NCBI GenBank assembly: GCA_021741145.1
Contig: JAIOYK010000011.1
Span: 1-64,000, forward strand
Reading direction: 5' to 3'
DNA length: 64,000 nucleotides
Source of the DNA: Rhodospirillum sp.
GTDB lineage: Bacteria; Pseudomonadota; Alphaproteobacteria; Rhodospirillales; Rhodospirillaceae
The position numbers and the translations under genes are program-made. The notes below the pieces were generated by a model that did no database searches, was not told the origin of the DNA, and was given only the letters and a program-made list of their open reading frames with translations. This document shows, piece by piece, positions 18,201 to 26,372 of this stretch. Within the stretch, counting starts at the first letter, position 1. Every line of letters starts with the position of its first letter.

Positions 18201-18426
18201 ACTGGATTGCACCGTTGTCGCCGAAGGCGTGGAGACTCTGGAACAGGCCGGTCTTCTGCGGGATCTGGGGGTCGACGCGTTACAGGGATACCTGTTGGGG
18301 CGGCCCATGCCCCTGAACGACCTGATCCGTCTGATCGGCGGTTCATGGCATATTCCGGTCCCGGGCCTGGGAACGAGCTTCGATTTGGCCCTGGAAGACG
18401 TCGCCTCGGATGGAGCTCGGGCTTAG
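15205..18426 (+). CDS. Membrane PAS-PAS-GGDEF-EAL cyclic-di-GMP protein
   Basis: About 1073 aa from the ATG; the ORF track's TTG start 15 bases earlier is the alternative. The order is an N-terminal membrane helix (about 3-20), a large periplasmic sensor region, a second helix near 292-312 (VILPLLTGGTVLALLFCLTVLKL), PAS (about 328-440), a second PAS (about 488-600), GGDEF and EAL. The GGDEF motif is intact at about residue 693 and is preceded by RPQD five residues earlier, an RxxD inhibitory I-site. The EAL domain keeps EALLRWTHP and the DDFGTGYS motif. Both cyclase and phosphodiesterase activity are therefore possible. The periplasmic part contains a short tandem peptide repeat. Confidence 0.92.
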   Translation: MRIVSVFIALAVVVWIAVLGDMNRRADAHLANRLRAAQVGTDSTLDRIQRTENMVLSALMDRETLFSALEDLDGAATKDEWDLARERLEVNMNRRRARGGDDALQTHVLLEEALLEEALLEGALLDREGRVLWRDAGRGSRAPGVNSRDHSLLVARALADATRVQGVVPGEGYVVVDPLVDGTKVLGVLKAVMPFAALTATLEAEIPVVATFQIHLGAGPGLGAGGGTSGPILAALDRDAMARGLTSGEPFALFAKGRSGAALFLPLADFQGRTVGYLVGTWPTEAYRVVQRVILPLLTGGTVLALLFCLTVLKLRAIWGQAERERNHLAAVTDTMAEGLLVMDASNRIAMVNAAAESLLGYKAGEMIGQIAHDLFHAHSFDPNFHGPLDQCAIQEAVAERREVHLETEFFRRRSGEIFPVEVFCSPVDEAALNRRRAGQPRSPSRFRRVLEWLMGSVRGERGERSWSEGVAVVTFSDLTERRHSEATLTKLSQAVEQSSASVVITDADGVIEYVNPAFTRISGYGAAEVMGLKPSLLKSGHVPLETYEDLWDSITGGRAWKGEFHNRRKDGSLYWERATIAPIRDREGKITHFVAVKDDVTDWKNVEQELFHRANYDTLTGLPNRQFLMDRLTNALAVARREGHYVAVLFMDLDRFKQVNDSLGHTAGDVLLKQAASRMAAVLRPQDTLGRLGGDEFLVVSTGLKSGAEAAKVATRLLEVARAPFTIDKREIFVSGSIGIGIGPGPISGEDGKPPLTAQTLLRHADAAMYLAKEQGRDGYHFFTPDLEASVRRRLTIETGLRTATTDGSLHLEFQPVVDSFSGKVVKAEALLRWTHPQLGAVGPGEFIPLAEETGLILSLGNWVVSAACDAILALDPPRDGSFRLAFNVSSKQFSDDVLGVVVQAMESRKLDPRVLEVEITERLMLDSSSTAQDQLNALRAKGVRVAIDDFGTGYSALSYLTHFHIDTLKIDQGFVSGIVGDMRGQALIGAIIGMAHGLDCTVVAEGVETLEQAGLLRDLGVDALQGYLLGRPMPLNDLIRLIGGSWHIPVPGLGTSFDLALEDVASDGARA
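15529..15573 (+). repeat. In-frame 15-bp tandem repeat (three units) in the sensor domain
   Basis: CTGCTTGAGGAGGCC occurs twice perfectly, followed by a third copy with small changes, giving the peptide LLEEALLEEALLEGA. The unit is a multiple of three, so copy-number change would lengthen or shorten a helix in the periplasmic sensor without frameshift. Confidence 0.85.
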
Positions 18427-18480
18427 AGAAAATCCCGAGCAATCTGGAACAGATCGTGACGACGATATACTTCAAATTCC

Positions 18481-19122
18481 CTAAGCTTCCAGTTTTTCCG
18501 CTTCCTCGGCGCTGATGTAGAGCACCCGGTTGCCGCCACTGTCCCGGGCCCGCTCCATGGACATGTCCGCGCGCTGGTGCACGGTATCGAAGATCACGTC
18601 CTCGCGCACGAAATGGGTCGCCCCAATGCTGACCTTGGGCAGGGGAGCGCCGCCGCCGAGGGCTTCCGCCGCCACCCGAGCCAGTTCGAGCACGAGCCGC
18701 TCGGCCAGGATCATGCAGCCGTCATGCTCCGTTTCCGGCAACATCACCGTCATCTCGGCTCCCGCGGTGCGGCCCACGAAATCCGTTGTGCGCAGGGTGT
18801 GCAAAGCCGCGGCGCCCATGGCTTCCAGGGCAAGGTCGCCTTTTGCGCTGCCGTGGACTTCGTTCACCTGCTTCATATTGTCCATACTGATGACCAGGAC
18901 AGCCAGGGGGCGCTTGTACCGGCGGGCTCGGCTAATTTCCTGGTCGGCGATATCCATGAAATGGCGCCGATTGAGGACACCGGTCAGGCTGTCGATGGTC
19001 GACAGGCGCATGACCTCATCTTGGCTGGTCCTCAGGTTGTCCTCGGTGATGTTGAGCATTTCACGCAGGCGCGCGAGTTCGGCCTTTAGGCCCTCGATGG
19101 TCTTGGCGTCCTGGGAAGTCAT
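18481..19122 (-). CDS. Degenerate GGDEF-domain protein
   Basis: 213 aa: a short coiled coil (KTIEGLKAELARLREMLNITEDNLRTSQDEV, residues 7-37) and one GGDEF-fold domain. The domain keeps STIDSLTGVLNRRHF and RARRYKRPLAVLVISMDN, but the active-site loop reads RTAGAEM in place of R-GGDEF. The metal-binding D-x-D is reduced to S-M-D, and the usual ND..GH is NE..GS. It is therefore probably not a working diguanylate cyclase and may bind nucleotide or act as a partner. It is convergent with the large GGDEF-EAL gene, 54 bases away. Confidence 0.85.
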   Translation of the reverse strand: MTSQDAKTIEGLKAELARLREMLNITEDNLRTSQDEVMRLSTIDSLTGVLNRRHFMDIADQEISRARRYKRPLAVLVISMDNMKQVNEVHGSAKGDLALEAMGAAALHTLRTTDFVGRTAGAEMTVMLPETEHDGCMILAERLVLELARVAAEALGGGAPLPKVSIGATHFVREDVIFDTVHQRADMSMERARDSGGNRVLYISAEEAEKLEA

Positions 19123-19190
19123 TGCTGGAACCGCTCCTAAGAACCCGTGGAACCACCCCCTTGGTGGTCCTCACGCCCCTTTTTTTGAAA

Positions 19191-19218
19191 CACAAAAACC
19201 TCCGCGTATCGGCGGAGG
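19191..19218 (-). terminator. Intrinsic terminator of dadA
   Basis: On the minus strand CCTCCGCCGATACGCGGAGG forms a 7-bp stem (CCTCCGC/GCGGAGG) with a 6-base loop and is followed by TTTTTGTG. It begins 14 bases beyond the dadA stop. Confidence 0.85.
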
Positions 19219-19231
19219 AATGAGATTAATT

Positions 19232-20512
19232 TTACCGATATCCCAGGAACCGGTCCAATCCAAGTCCTTTTGTCTCAATTTCCGGTTTTGTTCCGGTTAC
19301 GATGGCCGAGAGGAGCTTTCCCGAGCCGCAAGCCATGGTCCAGCCCAGTGTTCCGTGTCCGGTATTAACGTAAAGATTGTTAAATCCGGGAGCTTGACCA
19401 ATGATCGGGACGGAATCCGGCGTTTTCGGACGCAAACCGCACCATGCGGAGGCGGTATCGAAGTCTCCGGCTTCGGGAAAGAGGGCCTGGGCCTCGCGGG
19501 TGATTAAGTCGACCCGGGCCTGGGTCAAGGTGGTGTTCCATCCGGTGAATTCCGCGGTTCCCGCGGCCCGTAGACGGGTCCCCAGGCGTGAATAGACCAT
19601 GCGTTGGCCCTCGTCCGTCAAGGAAACCTCCGGTGCGCCAGCGGGGTTGGACACCTCGAGGGTGATGGAATAGCCCTTCGCCGGATAGACCGGCAGGCGG
19701 AGGCCGACGGTCCGGGCGAGGAAGGGGGAATAGCTTCCCAGGGCCAGGACCACCTGGTCGGCCCGCAAGGGGCCCTTGTCCGTGACCACGCCAATGATCT
19801 TCCGGCCCGATGTCTCCAGGGATGCCTCCAGACCAAGGATGGCGTGCCCGCCCAGGAAGGTCACGCCCAGGTCCCTAGCCTTTTCGAACAGGGCCCTGGT
19901 GAACAGGTGGGCGTCGCCACTTTCATCCTCGGCGGCCAGGATCCCCCCGGCGAGCCGGCTTTCCACCCGGGCCAGCGCTGGTTCCAGGGCCACGCAGGCC
20001 GAGGGGGACAGGGCCTTTTGGTGGAGTCCCCAATCCTCGGTCCGGGCCATGGCCTTCAGGCCCTTCCCATATTCCCGAGGATCCCGATAGATCTTGAGGA
20101 TGCCCTTGGTCTTCTGGTCGTATTCGAGCCCCAGTTCCGCGCGGAGGGCCTTCAGGGTCGCCCGGCTGTATAGGGCGATCCGCACCGCCCGCTCCATGTT
20201 TCGGTCATAGGCCCCCGGTGTGCAATTGGCCAGGAAGCGGAGCCCCCAACTCCAGAGCGCCGGATCCCAGCGGCCCCAACGGACCGCCAGGGGCGCGTCC
20301 GTCCGCCCCATCCAGCGCAGCGCCAGGGCCGGGGTCGAGGGGTGGGCCCAGGGCTGTGTATGGCAAGCGGAGATCTGTCCGCCGTTGGCGAAGCTGGTCT
20401 CCAGTCCCGGCCCCGGTTGGCGGTCGACGACCGTGACGGTTTCCCCCGCCCTGGCCAGGAAATAGGCGGAGGTGACCCCGATCAGGCCCGCCCCCAGCAC
20501 CAATACCGTCAC
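19232..20512 (-). CDS. dadA: D-amino acid dehydrogenase (DadA)
   Basis: A 426-aa FAD-dependent oxidoreductase of the DAO family. The N-terminal Rossmann motif is VLVLGAGLIGVTSAYFLARAGETVTVVDRQ, followed by the DadA signature ETSFANGGQISACHTQPWAHP. The C-terminal FAD-binding stretch includes NLYVNTGHGTLGWTMACGSGKLL. It deaminates D-amino acids such as D-alanine to oxo-acids and passes electrons to the respiratory chain. The start is GTG with an AAGGAGAGGA ribosome site. It stands alone without an alanine racemase gene, and two 19-bp tandem repeats lie directly upstream. Confidence 0.93.
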   Translation of the reverse strand: MTVLVLGAGLIGVTSAYFLARAGETVTVVDRQPGPGLETSFANGGQISACHTQPWAHPSTPALALRWMGRTDAPLAVRWGRWDPALWSWGLRFLANCTPGAYDRNMERAVRIALYSRATLKALRAELGLEYDQKTKGILKIYRDPREYGKGLKAMARTEDWGLHQKALSPSACVALEPALARVESRLAGGILAAEDESGDAHLFTRALFEKARDLGVTFLGGHAILGLEASLETSGRKIIGVVTDKGPLRADQVVLALGSYSPFLARTVGLRLPVYPAKGYSITLEVSNPAGAPEVSLTDEGQRMVYSRLGTRLRAAGTAEFTGWNTTLTQARVDLITREAQALFPEAGDFDTASAWCGLRPKTPDSVPIIGQAPGFNNLYVNTGHGTLGWTMACGSGKLLSAIVTGTKPEIETKGLGLDRFLGYR

Positions 20513-20522
20513 AGCGTCCTCT

Positions 20523-20560
20523 CCTTAATTCCTTGTTGGGTCCTTAAATCCTTGTTGGGC
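20523..20560. repeat. Two 19-bp tandem direct repeats before dadA
   Basis: CCTTAATTCCTTGTTGGGT and CCTTAAATCCTTGTTGGGC lie head to tail and end about 10 bases from the dadA start, so one copy merges with the ribosome-binding region. They could be a slippage duplication or a tandem regulator site in the leader of the mRNA. Confidence 0.8.
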
Positions 20561-20665
20561 GAAATTCCCCTGTATCGGACCCCACATCGGGTTCAGACTC
20601 ACTCTTATGCTCGGAGTTCCGAAGTGTAGGGCATAGGACCGTCGGGCCTTGGGAGCAAGCATGTC

Positions 20666-22195
20666 ATGACCGGGACACGTTTTTCGGGGGAGAACCCGCT
20701 GTACCTCTTGGACGTGGCGCGCATGGGCGCCGCGGATCGGGCCGCCCTGGCCGCCGGCGTTCCGGGAGTCACCTTGATGGAGGCCGCGGGCTGGGCCGTC
20801 GCCCGGGAAATCCGCGCCCGCTGGGCACGCCGTCCGGTGTTGGTCCTGCGCGGTCCGGGCAACAACGGGGGCGATGGCTACGTGGTGGCCCGCCTGTTGG
20901 CGCGGAAAGGCTGGCCCGTGCGGCTGATGGGACTGGGGGATCCGGCCCGGCTGACGGGAGATGCCGCGGTGATGCGCGCCCTTTGGGACGGACCAGAGGA
21001 GTCCCTCGATCCCTCCGCCCTTGATCCGGACCGGACCCCCAAGGGGACATTGGTGGTTGACGCCCTGTTCGGCGCCGGGCTCGCGCGCCCCCTGGAGGGC
21101 CTCGCCCTGGAAACGGTCACCCGCCTGACCCGGGGCATCGAGGCGGGGCGCCTGACCTGCGTGGCCGTGGACATGCCCAGTGGCCTCCATGGGGATACGG
21201 GGCGGATCCTGGGGGCGGCGGCGCCCTGTGCCCTGACCGTGACCTTCTTCCGACCCAAGCCCGGCCACCTGCTCCATCCGGGACGGGATCTGCTGGGAGA
21301 CCTGGTGGTCGCGGACATCGGAATCCCGGACAGCGTTCTTGGCTCCCTCGACCCCGATTGCGCGGCCAATACCCCAGGCCTCTGGGTCTTGCCGCGTCCG
21401 GGGACGGCGGGGCATAAGTACGACCGGGGTCATGCGGTGGTGATGGGCGGCGCGCGCATGACCGGCGCGGCCCGCCTCGCCGCCCGGGGTGCCCGTCGGG
21501 TGGGGGCCGGACTGCTGACCATTGCCTGCGCCGAGGCGGCCTTCCCTCTCTACGCCGGAGACCAGCCCGGAGCCATGGTTTGGTCCCTCGATACCGACGG
21601 AGGGGTGGAGGCCCTTCTGGCCGACTCGCGCAAATCCACCTATCTGATCGGTCCCGGTCATGGGCGTGGTGCCATGACGGCCGATTTGGCCCTGACGCTG
21701 GCCCGCTCCGGTCGGGGCTTGGTGTTGGATGCCGATGCCCTGACAAGCCTGTCTGGACGCCTGGGTGACCTGCGCGCGGCCCTGTCCGGCCCCTGCGTGG
21801 TCACACCTCACGACGGGGAGTGGGCCGCCCTCTTTGGCGGAGAGGGGGCGGACCCCGGCGCCGACCGCCTGACCCGTGCCCGCGACGCGGCACGGGCCGG
21901 GGGAATGGTCGTGCTGCTCAAGGGGCCGGACACGGTCATCGCCGCGCCGGACGGCCGGGCGGCCATCGCCGCCAACGCCCCGCCGGATTTGGCCACGGCG
22001 GGCAGTGGCGACGTTCTCGCGGGTATGGTGACCGGATTGCTTGCCCAGGGCCTGCCCGCCTTCGAGGCGGCCTGCGCGGGGGTTTGGCTCCACGGGGCTG
22101 CGGGACAGGTGGCTGGACCGGGGCTGATCGCCGAAGACCTGCCCGAGGCCCTGCCAAGGATCTTTCGGATCCTGGAGGAGAGGGGAGAGGAATAA
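20666..22195 (+). CDS. nnrD: Bifunctional NAD(P)HX epimerase/dehydratase
   Basis: A 509-aa fusion of the YjeF N-terminal epimerase (about 15-225; GNNGGDGYVVARLL nucleotide motif, DALFGAGLARPL) and the C-terminal ADP/ATP-dependent (S)-NAD(P)H-hydrate dehydratase of ribokinase fold (about 240-505; KYDRGHAVVMGGARMTGAARLA, VTPHDGEW, and the GSGDVLAGMVTG anion-hole motif). It repairs hydrated NAD(P)H. It is divergent from dadA and 85 bases upstream of the malonyl-CoA decarboxylase gene. Confidence 0.95.
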   Translation: MTGTRFSGENPLYLLDVARMGAADRAALAAGVPGVTLMEAAGWAVAREIRARWARRPVLVLRGPGNNGGDGYVVARLLARKGWPVRLMGLGDPARLTGDAAVMRALWDGPEESLDPSALDPDRTPKGTLVVDALFGAGLARPLEGLALETVTRLTRGIEAGRLTCVAVDMPSGLHGDTGRILGAAAPCALTVTFFRPKPGHLLHPGRDLLGDLVVADIGIPDSVLGSLDPDCAANTPGLWVLPRPGTAGHKYDRGHAVVMGGARMTGAARLAARGARRVGAGLLTIACAEAAFPLYAGDQPGAMVWSLDTDGGVEALLADSRKSTYLIGPGHGRGAMTADLALTLARSGRGLVLDADALTSLSGRLGDLRAALSGPCVVTPHDGEWAALFGGEGADPGADRLTRARDAARAGGMVVLLKGPDTVIAAPDGRAAIAANAPPDLATAGSGDVLAGMVTGLLAQGLPAFEAACAGVWLHGAAGQVAGPGLIAEDLPEALPRIFRILEERGEE

Positions 22196-22279
22196 GGATT
22201 CGGTTGGGGGCTTGACCGCGCCTCTCTCCCGTGGTTCCGTCCCCTGTGGAAGAAGAAAAAGGTTTGGAGTTACAATACG

Positions 22280-23725
22280 ATGACACGTGATGCGGTGCCC
22301 GCTTCCCCGGGGGTGATGGCCCGGCTGTCGGCCCTTTGGCGGGATATTTCCTGGTCCCGGGCCGGGATTTCCCTGGACAACCTGTCTCCGGATCTGCCCG
22401 ACGGCGAAATGGATGGCGTCCGCCTTCAGCTTCACGATTGCCTGGAAGGGAAGGGGGGCGAGGTCTCCGCCCGCTCCCGGGCCGCGGCCCTGGGACGGGC
22501 CTATCTTGCCCTCTCGCCCGAAGGGCGGCTGCGTTTTCTGACCTTGCTGGCGTCGGAATTCGCCCCGGACCGGAGTCGGATCGAGGAGGCCGCCCGCACT
22601 CTGGCCGACCTGCCGGCCGACGCCGACCCAGAGACCATTGATTGGGCCGAGACGCGCCTTCGTCGCACCCTGGTGGCGCCACGCCGGACCCTGCTGACGC
22701 AATTCAATGCCTTGCCGGAGGGGGTGAAGTTCCTGGTGGACATGCGGGCGGAGTTGCTGCGCCATATGTCCGGCGATCCGGCCTTGAAAGGGCTGGAGCG
22801 GGACCTGCGGGACCTTCTGTCCGCCTGGTTCGATGTGGGGTTCCTGGAATTGAAACGGGTGACCTGGGAATCCTCCGCCGCGTTTCTGGAAAAGATCATC
22901 ACCTATGAGGCCGTCCATGCCATCCAAAGTTGGGAGGACCTGAAGAACCGCCTGGACCGGGATCGGCGGCTCTATGCCTTTGTCCATCCGCGCATGCCCG
23001 ATGAACCCCTGATCTTCGTGGAAGTCGCCCTTGTCAACGGCATCAGCGAAGGGATCGGTGGTCTACTGGACTTGAACGCGCCGGTTCTTGACCCGGCCGT
23101 CGCGGACACCGCCATCTTCTATTCCATCTCGAATGCCCAGGCGGGATTGGCGGGGATCAGCTTTGGGAATTTCCTCATCAAACGGGTGGTGGAAACCTTG
23201 CGCCGGGAATTGCCGGGCTTGAAGGCCTTTTCAACCCTGTCCCCCATCCCCGGGTTCCGCCGATGGCTGGAGAGTCGTCTGGGCGAGGGCGATAAGGCTC
23301 TCCTCTTGCCCGCGGAACGGAAGGCTTTGAAGGCCGTGGGCGACGCAGGGCCGAAGGGAGCCCTCAAGCGTTTGGTGGAGGACGACAACTGGACCACCAA
23401 TCCCGAGGCGGAAGAAGCCCTGAAATCGCCGCTGACCCGTCTCTGCGCCCGTTATTTGACCCGGGAACGCCGCCCAGCGGATCCGGACCGGGGCAGGGAC
23501 GCGCGGGCCCTGGATCCGGTGGCCCACTTCCACCTGACCAATGGCGCGCGGGTGGAGCGGATCAACTGGCGAGGAGATCTGTCGAGCAATGGTTTGCGGC
23601 AGTCCGTCGGGATGATGGTGAACTATCTCTATAAACTCGATGACATCGAGCGGAACCACGAGGCCTATCAGGACAAGGCCACCGTCGCGGCGAGCACCGC
23701 GGTGAAGGCCTTGGCCAAGGGCTAG
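22280..23725 (+). CDS. Malonyl-CoA decarboxylase
   Basis: A 481-aa protein of the MCD family. The helical N-terminal tetramerisation domain covers about 1-170 and the GNAT-like catalytic domain the rest. Family landmarks are FLELKRVTWESSAAFLEKIITYEAVHAI, HPRMPDEPLIFVEVALVNGIS, FYSISNAQAGLAGISFGNFLIKRVV and FSTLSPIPGF, which carry the catalytic Ser/His region. It converts malonyl-CoA to acetyl-CoA and CO2. A strong terminator follows. No malonyl-CoA synthetase or malonate transporter is adjacent. Confidence 0.95.
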   Translation: MTRDAVPASPGVMARLSALWRDISWSRAGISLDNLSPDLPDGEMDGVRLQLHDCLEGKGGEVSARSRAAALGRAYLALSPEGRLRFLTLLASEFAPDRSRIEEAARTLADLPADADPETIDWAETRLRRTLVAPRRTLLTQFNALPEGVKFLVDMRAELLRHMSGDPALKGLERDLRDLLSAWFDVGFLELKRVTWESSAAFLEKIITYEAVHAIQSWEDLKNRLDRDRRLYAFVHPRMPDEPLIFVEVALVNGISEGIGGLLDLNAPVLDPAVADTAIFYSISNAQAGLAGISFGNFLIKRVVETLRRELPGLKAFSTLSPIPGFRRWLESRLGEGDKALLLPAERKALKAVGDAGPKGALKRLVEDDNWTTNPEAEEALKSPLTRLCARYLTRERRPADPDRGRDARALDPVAHFHLTNGARVERINWRGDLSSNGLRQSVGMMVNYLYKLDDIERNHEAYQDKATVAASTAVKALAKG

Positions 23726-23751
23726 GAGACAAACCATAAGCATGGAAAACG

Positions 23752-23790
23752 AAACCGGGCCGGAGGGATCCCCCCTGGCCCGGTTTCCCC
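23752..23790 (+). terminator. Intrinsic terminator after malonyl-CoA decarboxylase
   Basis: A 10-bp perfect stem AAACCGGGCC/GGCCCGGTTT with a 15-base loop, starting about 27 bases after the stop. The following tract is TTTCCCC, so it is weak in U but strong in stem. Confidence 0.75.
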
Positions 23791-23947
23791 GGTGATCCCA
23801 TGGTCGGACCACCCTCGGGCGGCCTTGATGATGGTGTTCAATTCCGTCGCGGCGAAGGCGGGGCTTACTGTCTGGTATTCCGTCCCGGGGCGTTCGGGTG
23901 AAGCGGTCCCTCCGAAAAGGAGCCGAGGTCTCGTCGGAGCGTTTCCC

Positions 23948-23976
23948 TTGCAAGGCGCGTCGTGCTGTGGGATAAC
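23948..23976 (+). promoter_or_regulatory. Sigma-70 promoter for tRNA-Leu
   Basis: TTGCAA, a 17-base spacer, then GATAAC, ending 29 bases before the mature tRNA 5' end. Confidence 0.55.
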
Positions 23977-24005
23977 CCGCGCTCGCCGTCGGAGGACGAT
24001 ACAGG

Positions 24006-24089
24006 CGGGCGTGGTGGAATTGGTAGACACGCTGGTTTTAGGTACCAGTGGCTTTGGCCGTGGGGGTTCAAGTCCCTCCGCCCGCACCA
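24006..24089 (+). tRNA. tRNA-Leu (anticodon UAG)
   Basis: 84 bases including an encoded CCA. The acceptor arm GCGGGCG pairs with CGCCCGC. The D-arm contains TGGTAGACAC, the anticodon arm is CTGGT-TTTAGGT-ACCAG (anticodon UAG), there is a type-II variable arm, and the T-arm is GGGGGTTCAAGTCCCTC. Confidence 0.96.
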
Positions 24090-24512
24090 TGTCTGATAAA
24101 CGGCGCCGGTTTCATGCCGGGTCGACGCGCGTCTCCCTCGGTCTCCGAAGTTGTCGCGCGCGCTTGGTTTGTTTCGAACCCTCCCGTGGTTCGAAAATCG
24201 CGCTTCGGGGATCCCCTGGTTCGGATATCCCGAGGCGTGACCCCGTTTCCGCCCCACGGACAGTCGTCCGGTGGCGGGCGGCCCGTTGAACGTTGGGTCA
24301 TCGTGCGAGACCCTTGGATCAAGCTCCGCCGGTTTGAGTGGCGGGGTGACCCTGATCCAGGGTCGGGAAGGGAAGGGACTTCCAGTCCGCTTTCCACCCT
24401 GTCCGGGCACGGTGGTCTGGAATCTGGAATTGTCGCGGCGGCGGCGTGGAAGACCGGTACCCACGTTCGCGTTCGCCGCCTTGCACACGCCAAGGTCGTT
24501 AGAGAACAGCCG
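24090..24512. other. Intergenic region between tRNA-Leu and tig with an imperfect palindrome
   Basis: No convincing gene; the long frame in the track is a non-coding extension of tig. At about 24311-24363 an imperfect hairpin, CCCTTGGATCA...TGATCCAGGG, encloses CTCCGCC/GGCGGGG and resembles a REP-type unit. The tig promoter should lie here but I could not pick one. Confidence 0.5.
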
Positions 24513-25991
24513 ATGCAGGTCACCGAAACCCTCAATGAGTCCCTGAAGCGGGAATATAAGATCGTTATCCCCGCGACGGAAATCGACACCCGCACCACCC
24601 AGCGGCTGGAGGAGCTGAAGGATCAGGTGCGCCTGCCCGGCTTCCGCCCCGGCAAGGTGCCCCTGTCCATGATGCGCCAGCGCTATGGCAAGAGCGTCCT
24701 GGGCGAGGTCCTGGAGAAGGCCGTTCAGGAGTCCATCACCGAGGTCATTGATACCAATGGCCTGAAGCCCGCCATGCAGCCGAACGTGGATCTCGTCGGT
24801 GAAGTCGAGGATGGCAAGGACCTTGAGTTCACCATGGCCGTCGAGGTTCTGCCGGAAATCGGCGAATTAGACTTCTCTTCCGTCGCCCTTGAGCGCGAAG
24901 TGGCCGTGGTGGCCGCCGAGAAAGTCGACGAAGCCCTGGAAGATCTGCGCCAGCGGAGCAAGGCTCACGAGCCCGCCGAGGGCAAGGTCGCCGAGAATGG
25001 CGATATGGCGAAGATCGACTTCCTGGGTAAGCTGGACGGCGAACCGTTCGAGGGGGGCGCCGCGGAAGACTACGACCTGGAACTGGGCTCGGGCTCGTTT
25101 ATTCCCGGGTTCGAGGACCAGTTGGTCGGTCTGAAGGCTGGCGACGCCAAGACGGTCGAGGTTTCCTTCCCCGAGGATTACCCCGCCGAGCATTTGGCCG
25201 GTAAGCCGGTGCTCTTCGAGGTCACCGTCAAGGAAATCAAGCAGGCCATTGTTCCCGAGATCGACGACGAACTGGCCAAGAAGTTTGGCAAGGAAACCCT
25301 CGATGAGCTGAAGGAAGCCGTGCGCGGCGATCTGCAGGGCGAATACGACGAGGTGTCCAAGGCCAAGGTGAAGCGCAAGTTGCTCGATGCCCTGGCCGAT
25401 GCCTACTCCTTCGATGTGCCCGAGGGTCTGGTTTCCGCCGAGTTCGACGGGATCTGGGGGCAAATTCAGCAGGCCAAGGAGCAGGGCAGCCTGGAGGAAG
25501 AGGACGCCGGGAAGTCGGACGAGGAGCTGACCACCGAGTATCGCGCCATCGCCGAGCGTCGGGTTCGCTTGGGTCTTCTGCTGGCCGAAGTCGGCCAACG
25601 CAATGAGATCAATGTCGCTCAGGACGACCTGAACAAGGCTTTGATGCGCGAGATGCGCCGCTATCCGGGTCAGGAAGCCGCGGTGATCAACTACTACCGC
25701 AACAACCCTCAGGCGATGGACAGTCTGCGCGCTCCGGTCTTCGAGGATAAGGTCTGCGACTTTATTCTGGAACTGGCCAAGGTGACCGAGAAGTCCGTGG
25801 CGGTGGACGCCCTGTTGGCTGATCCCGACGCCGACGAGGGCGAGGAAATGCCCGCGAAGAAGTCCTCCAAAAAGGCCGCCTCGAAGAAGGCCGAGGCTGA
25901 CGCCGAGGCTGGAGATGGGAAGGGTGAAGAGAAGCCCAAGGCCAAGAAGACTCGCGCCAAGAAGTCCGATGAGGCCTCCGAAGAGGGCTGA
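24513..25991 (+). CDS. tig: Trigger factor (ribosome-associated chaperone)
   Basis: A 492-aa trigger factor. The start at MQVTETLNESLKREYKI is the family N-terminus. The ribosome-binding domain (about 1-115) contains LPGFRPGKVPLSMMRQRYG. The FKBP-type PPIase domain (about 150-245) is seen in GDMAKIDFLGKLDGEPFEGG and GSFIPGFEDQLVG. The helical C-terminal domain follows, ending in a long Lys/Ala/Glu-rich tail (PAKKSSKKAASKKAEADAE...) typical of alphaproteobacterial forms. It assists folding of nascent chains. It precedes clpP, clpX and lon in the conserved order, with its own terminator. Confidence 0.96.
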   Translation: MQVTETLNESLKREYKIVIPATEIDTRTTQRLEELKDQVRLPGFRPGKVPLSMMRQRYGKSVLGEVLEKAVQESITEVIDTNGLKPAMQPNVDLVGEVEDGKDLEFTMAVEVLPEIGELDFSSVALEREVAVVAAEKVDEALEDLRQRSKAHEPAEGKVAENGDMAKIDFLGKLDGEPFEGGAAEDYDLELGSGSFIPGFEDQLVGLKAGDAKTVEVSFPEDYPAEHLAGKPVLFEVTVKEIKQAIVPEIDDELAKKFGKETLDELKEAVRGDLQGEYDEVSKAKVKRKLLDALADAYSFDVPEGLVSAEFDGIWGQIQQAKEQGSLEEEDAGKSDEELTTEYRAIAERRVRLGLLLAEVGQRNEINVAQDDLNKALMREMRRYPGQEAAVINYYRNNPQAMDSLRAPVFEDKVCDFILELAKVTEKSVAVDALLADPDADEGEEMPAKKSSKKAASKKAEADAEAGDGKGEEKPKAKKTRAKKSDEASEEG

Positions 25992-26017
25992 TTTTGCCCC
26001 TTCCGACGATGAGATCG

Positions 26018-26049
26018 AAACCCCGCCGGTCCAAGATCGGCGGGGTTTT
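26018..26049 (+). terminator. Intrinsic terminator of tig
   Basis: AAACCCCGCCG and CGGCGGGGTTTT form an 11-bp stem around a short loop, running into TTTTC about 27 bases past the stop. Confidence 0.88.
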
Positions 26050-26372
26050 CCGTTGAAAACCAGGGGCGAGGATCGTTCTTGGTCCACGGTGCCTCTGGAC
26101 AGGGGGGGCGCGAACAACCTATGTAGAACCACGGGTCCCGCCGCGTTTGTCGCGAACTCCGTGGGTCTGCTCTCCCCGACCGGCCCCGTTCGCGGTGTTC
26201 TTCCCCCCGGGATTTCCAGTCCGTCGGCCAATTCCGGCCAAGTCAGTTCACAGTACGGGAGGTCCCAGCGATACGGTTGCGTCAAGCCTGACATCCCAAA
26301 GGGATGCGGGAATTGAAGTGGGCCGTGCGCGAATTTGGGGCGCTCCCCGCCAAGGGATAGCGAGACCAGCCC
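26050..26372. other. Intergenic region upstream of clpP
   Basis: About 320 bases with no gene of coding quality. It must hold the clpP promoter, but no clear sigma-70 or heat-shock type site was recognised. Confidence 0.4.

Noticed and set aside
19148-19188. Hairpin ACCACC...GGTGGT followed by CCCCTTTTTTT on the plus strand
   Set aside because: It looks like a terminator, but no plus-strand gene ends nearby (the GGDEF-EAL gene ends 720 bases earlier), so it is probably coincidental or part of the minus-strand leader.
20525-22987. 820-aa minus-strand ORF
   Set aside because: Antisense to nnrD and malonyl-CoA decarboxylase, which have clear family motifs; composition is artefactual.
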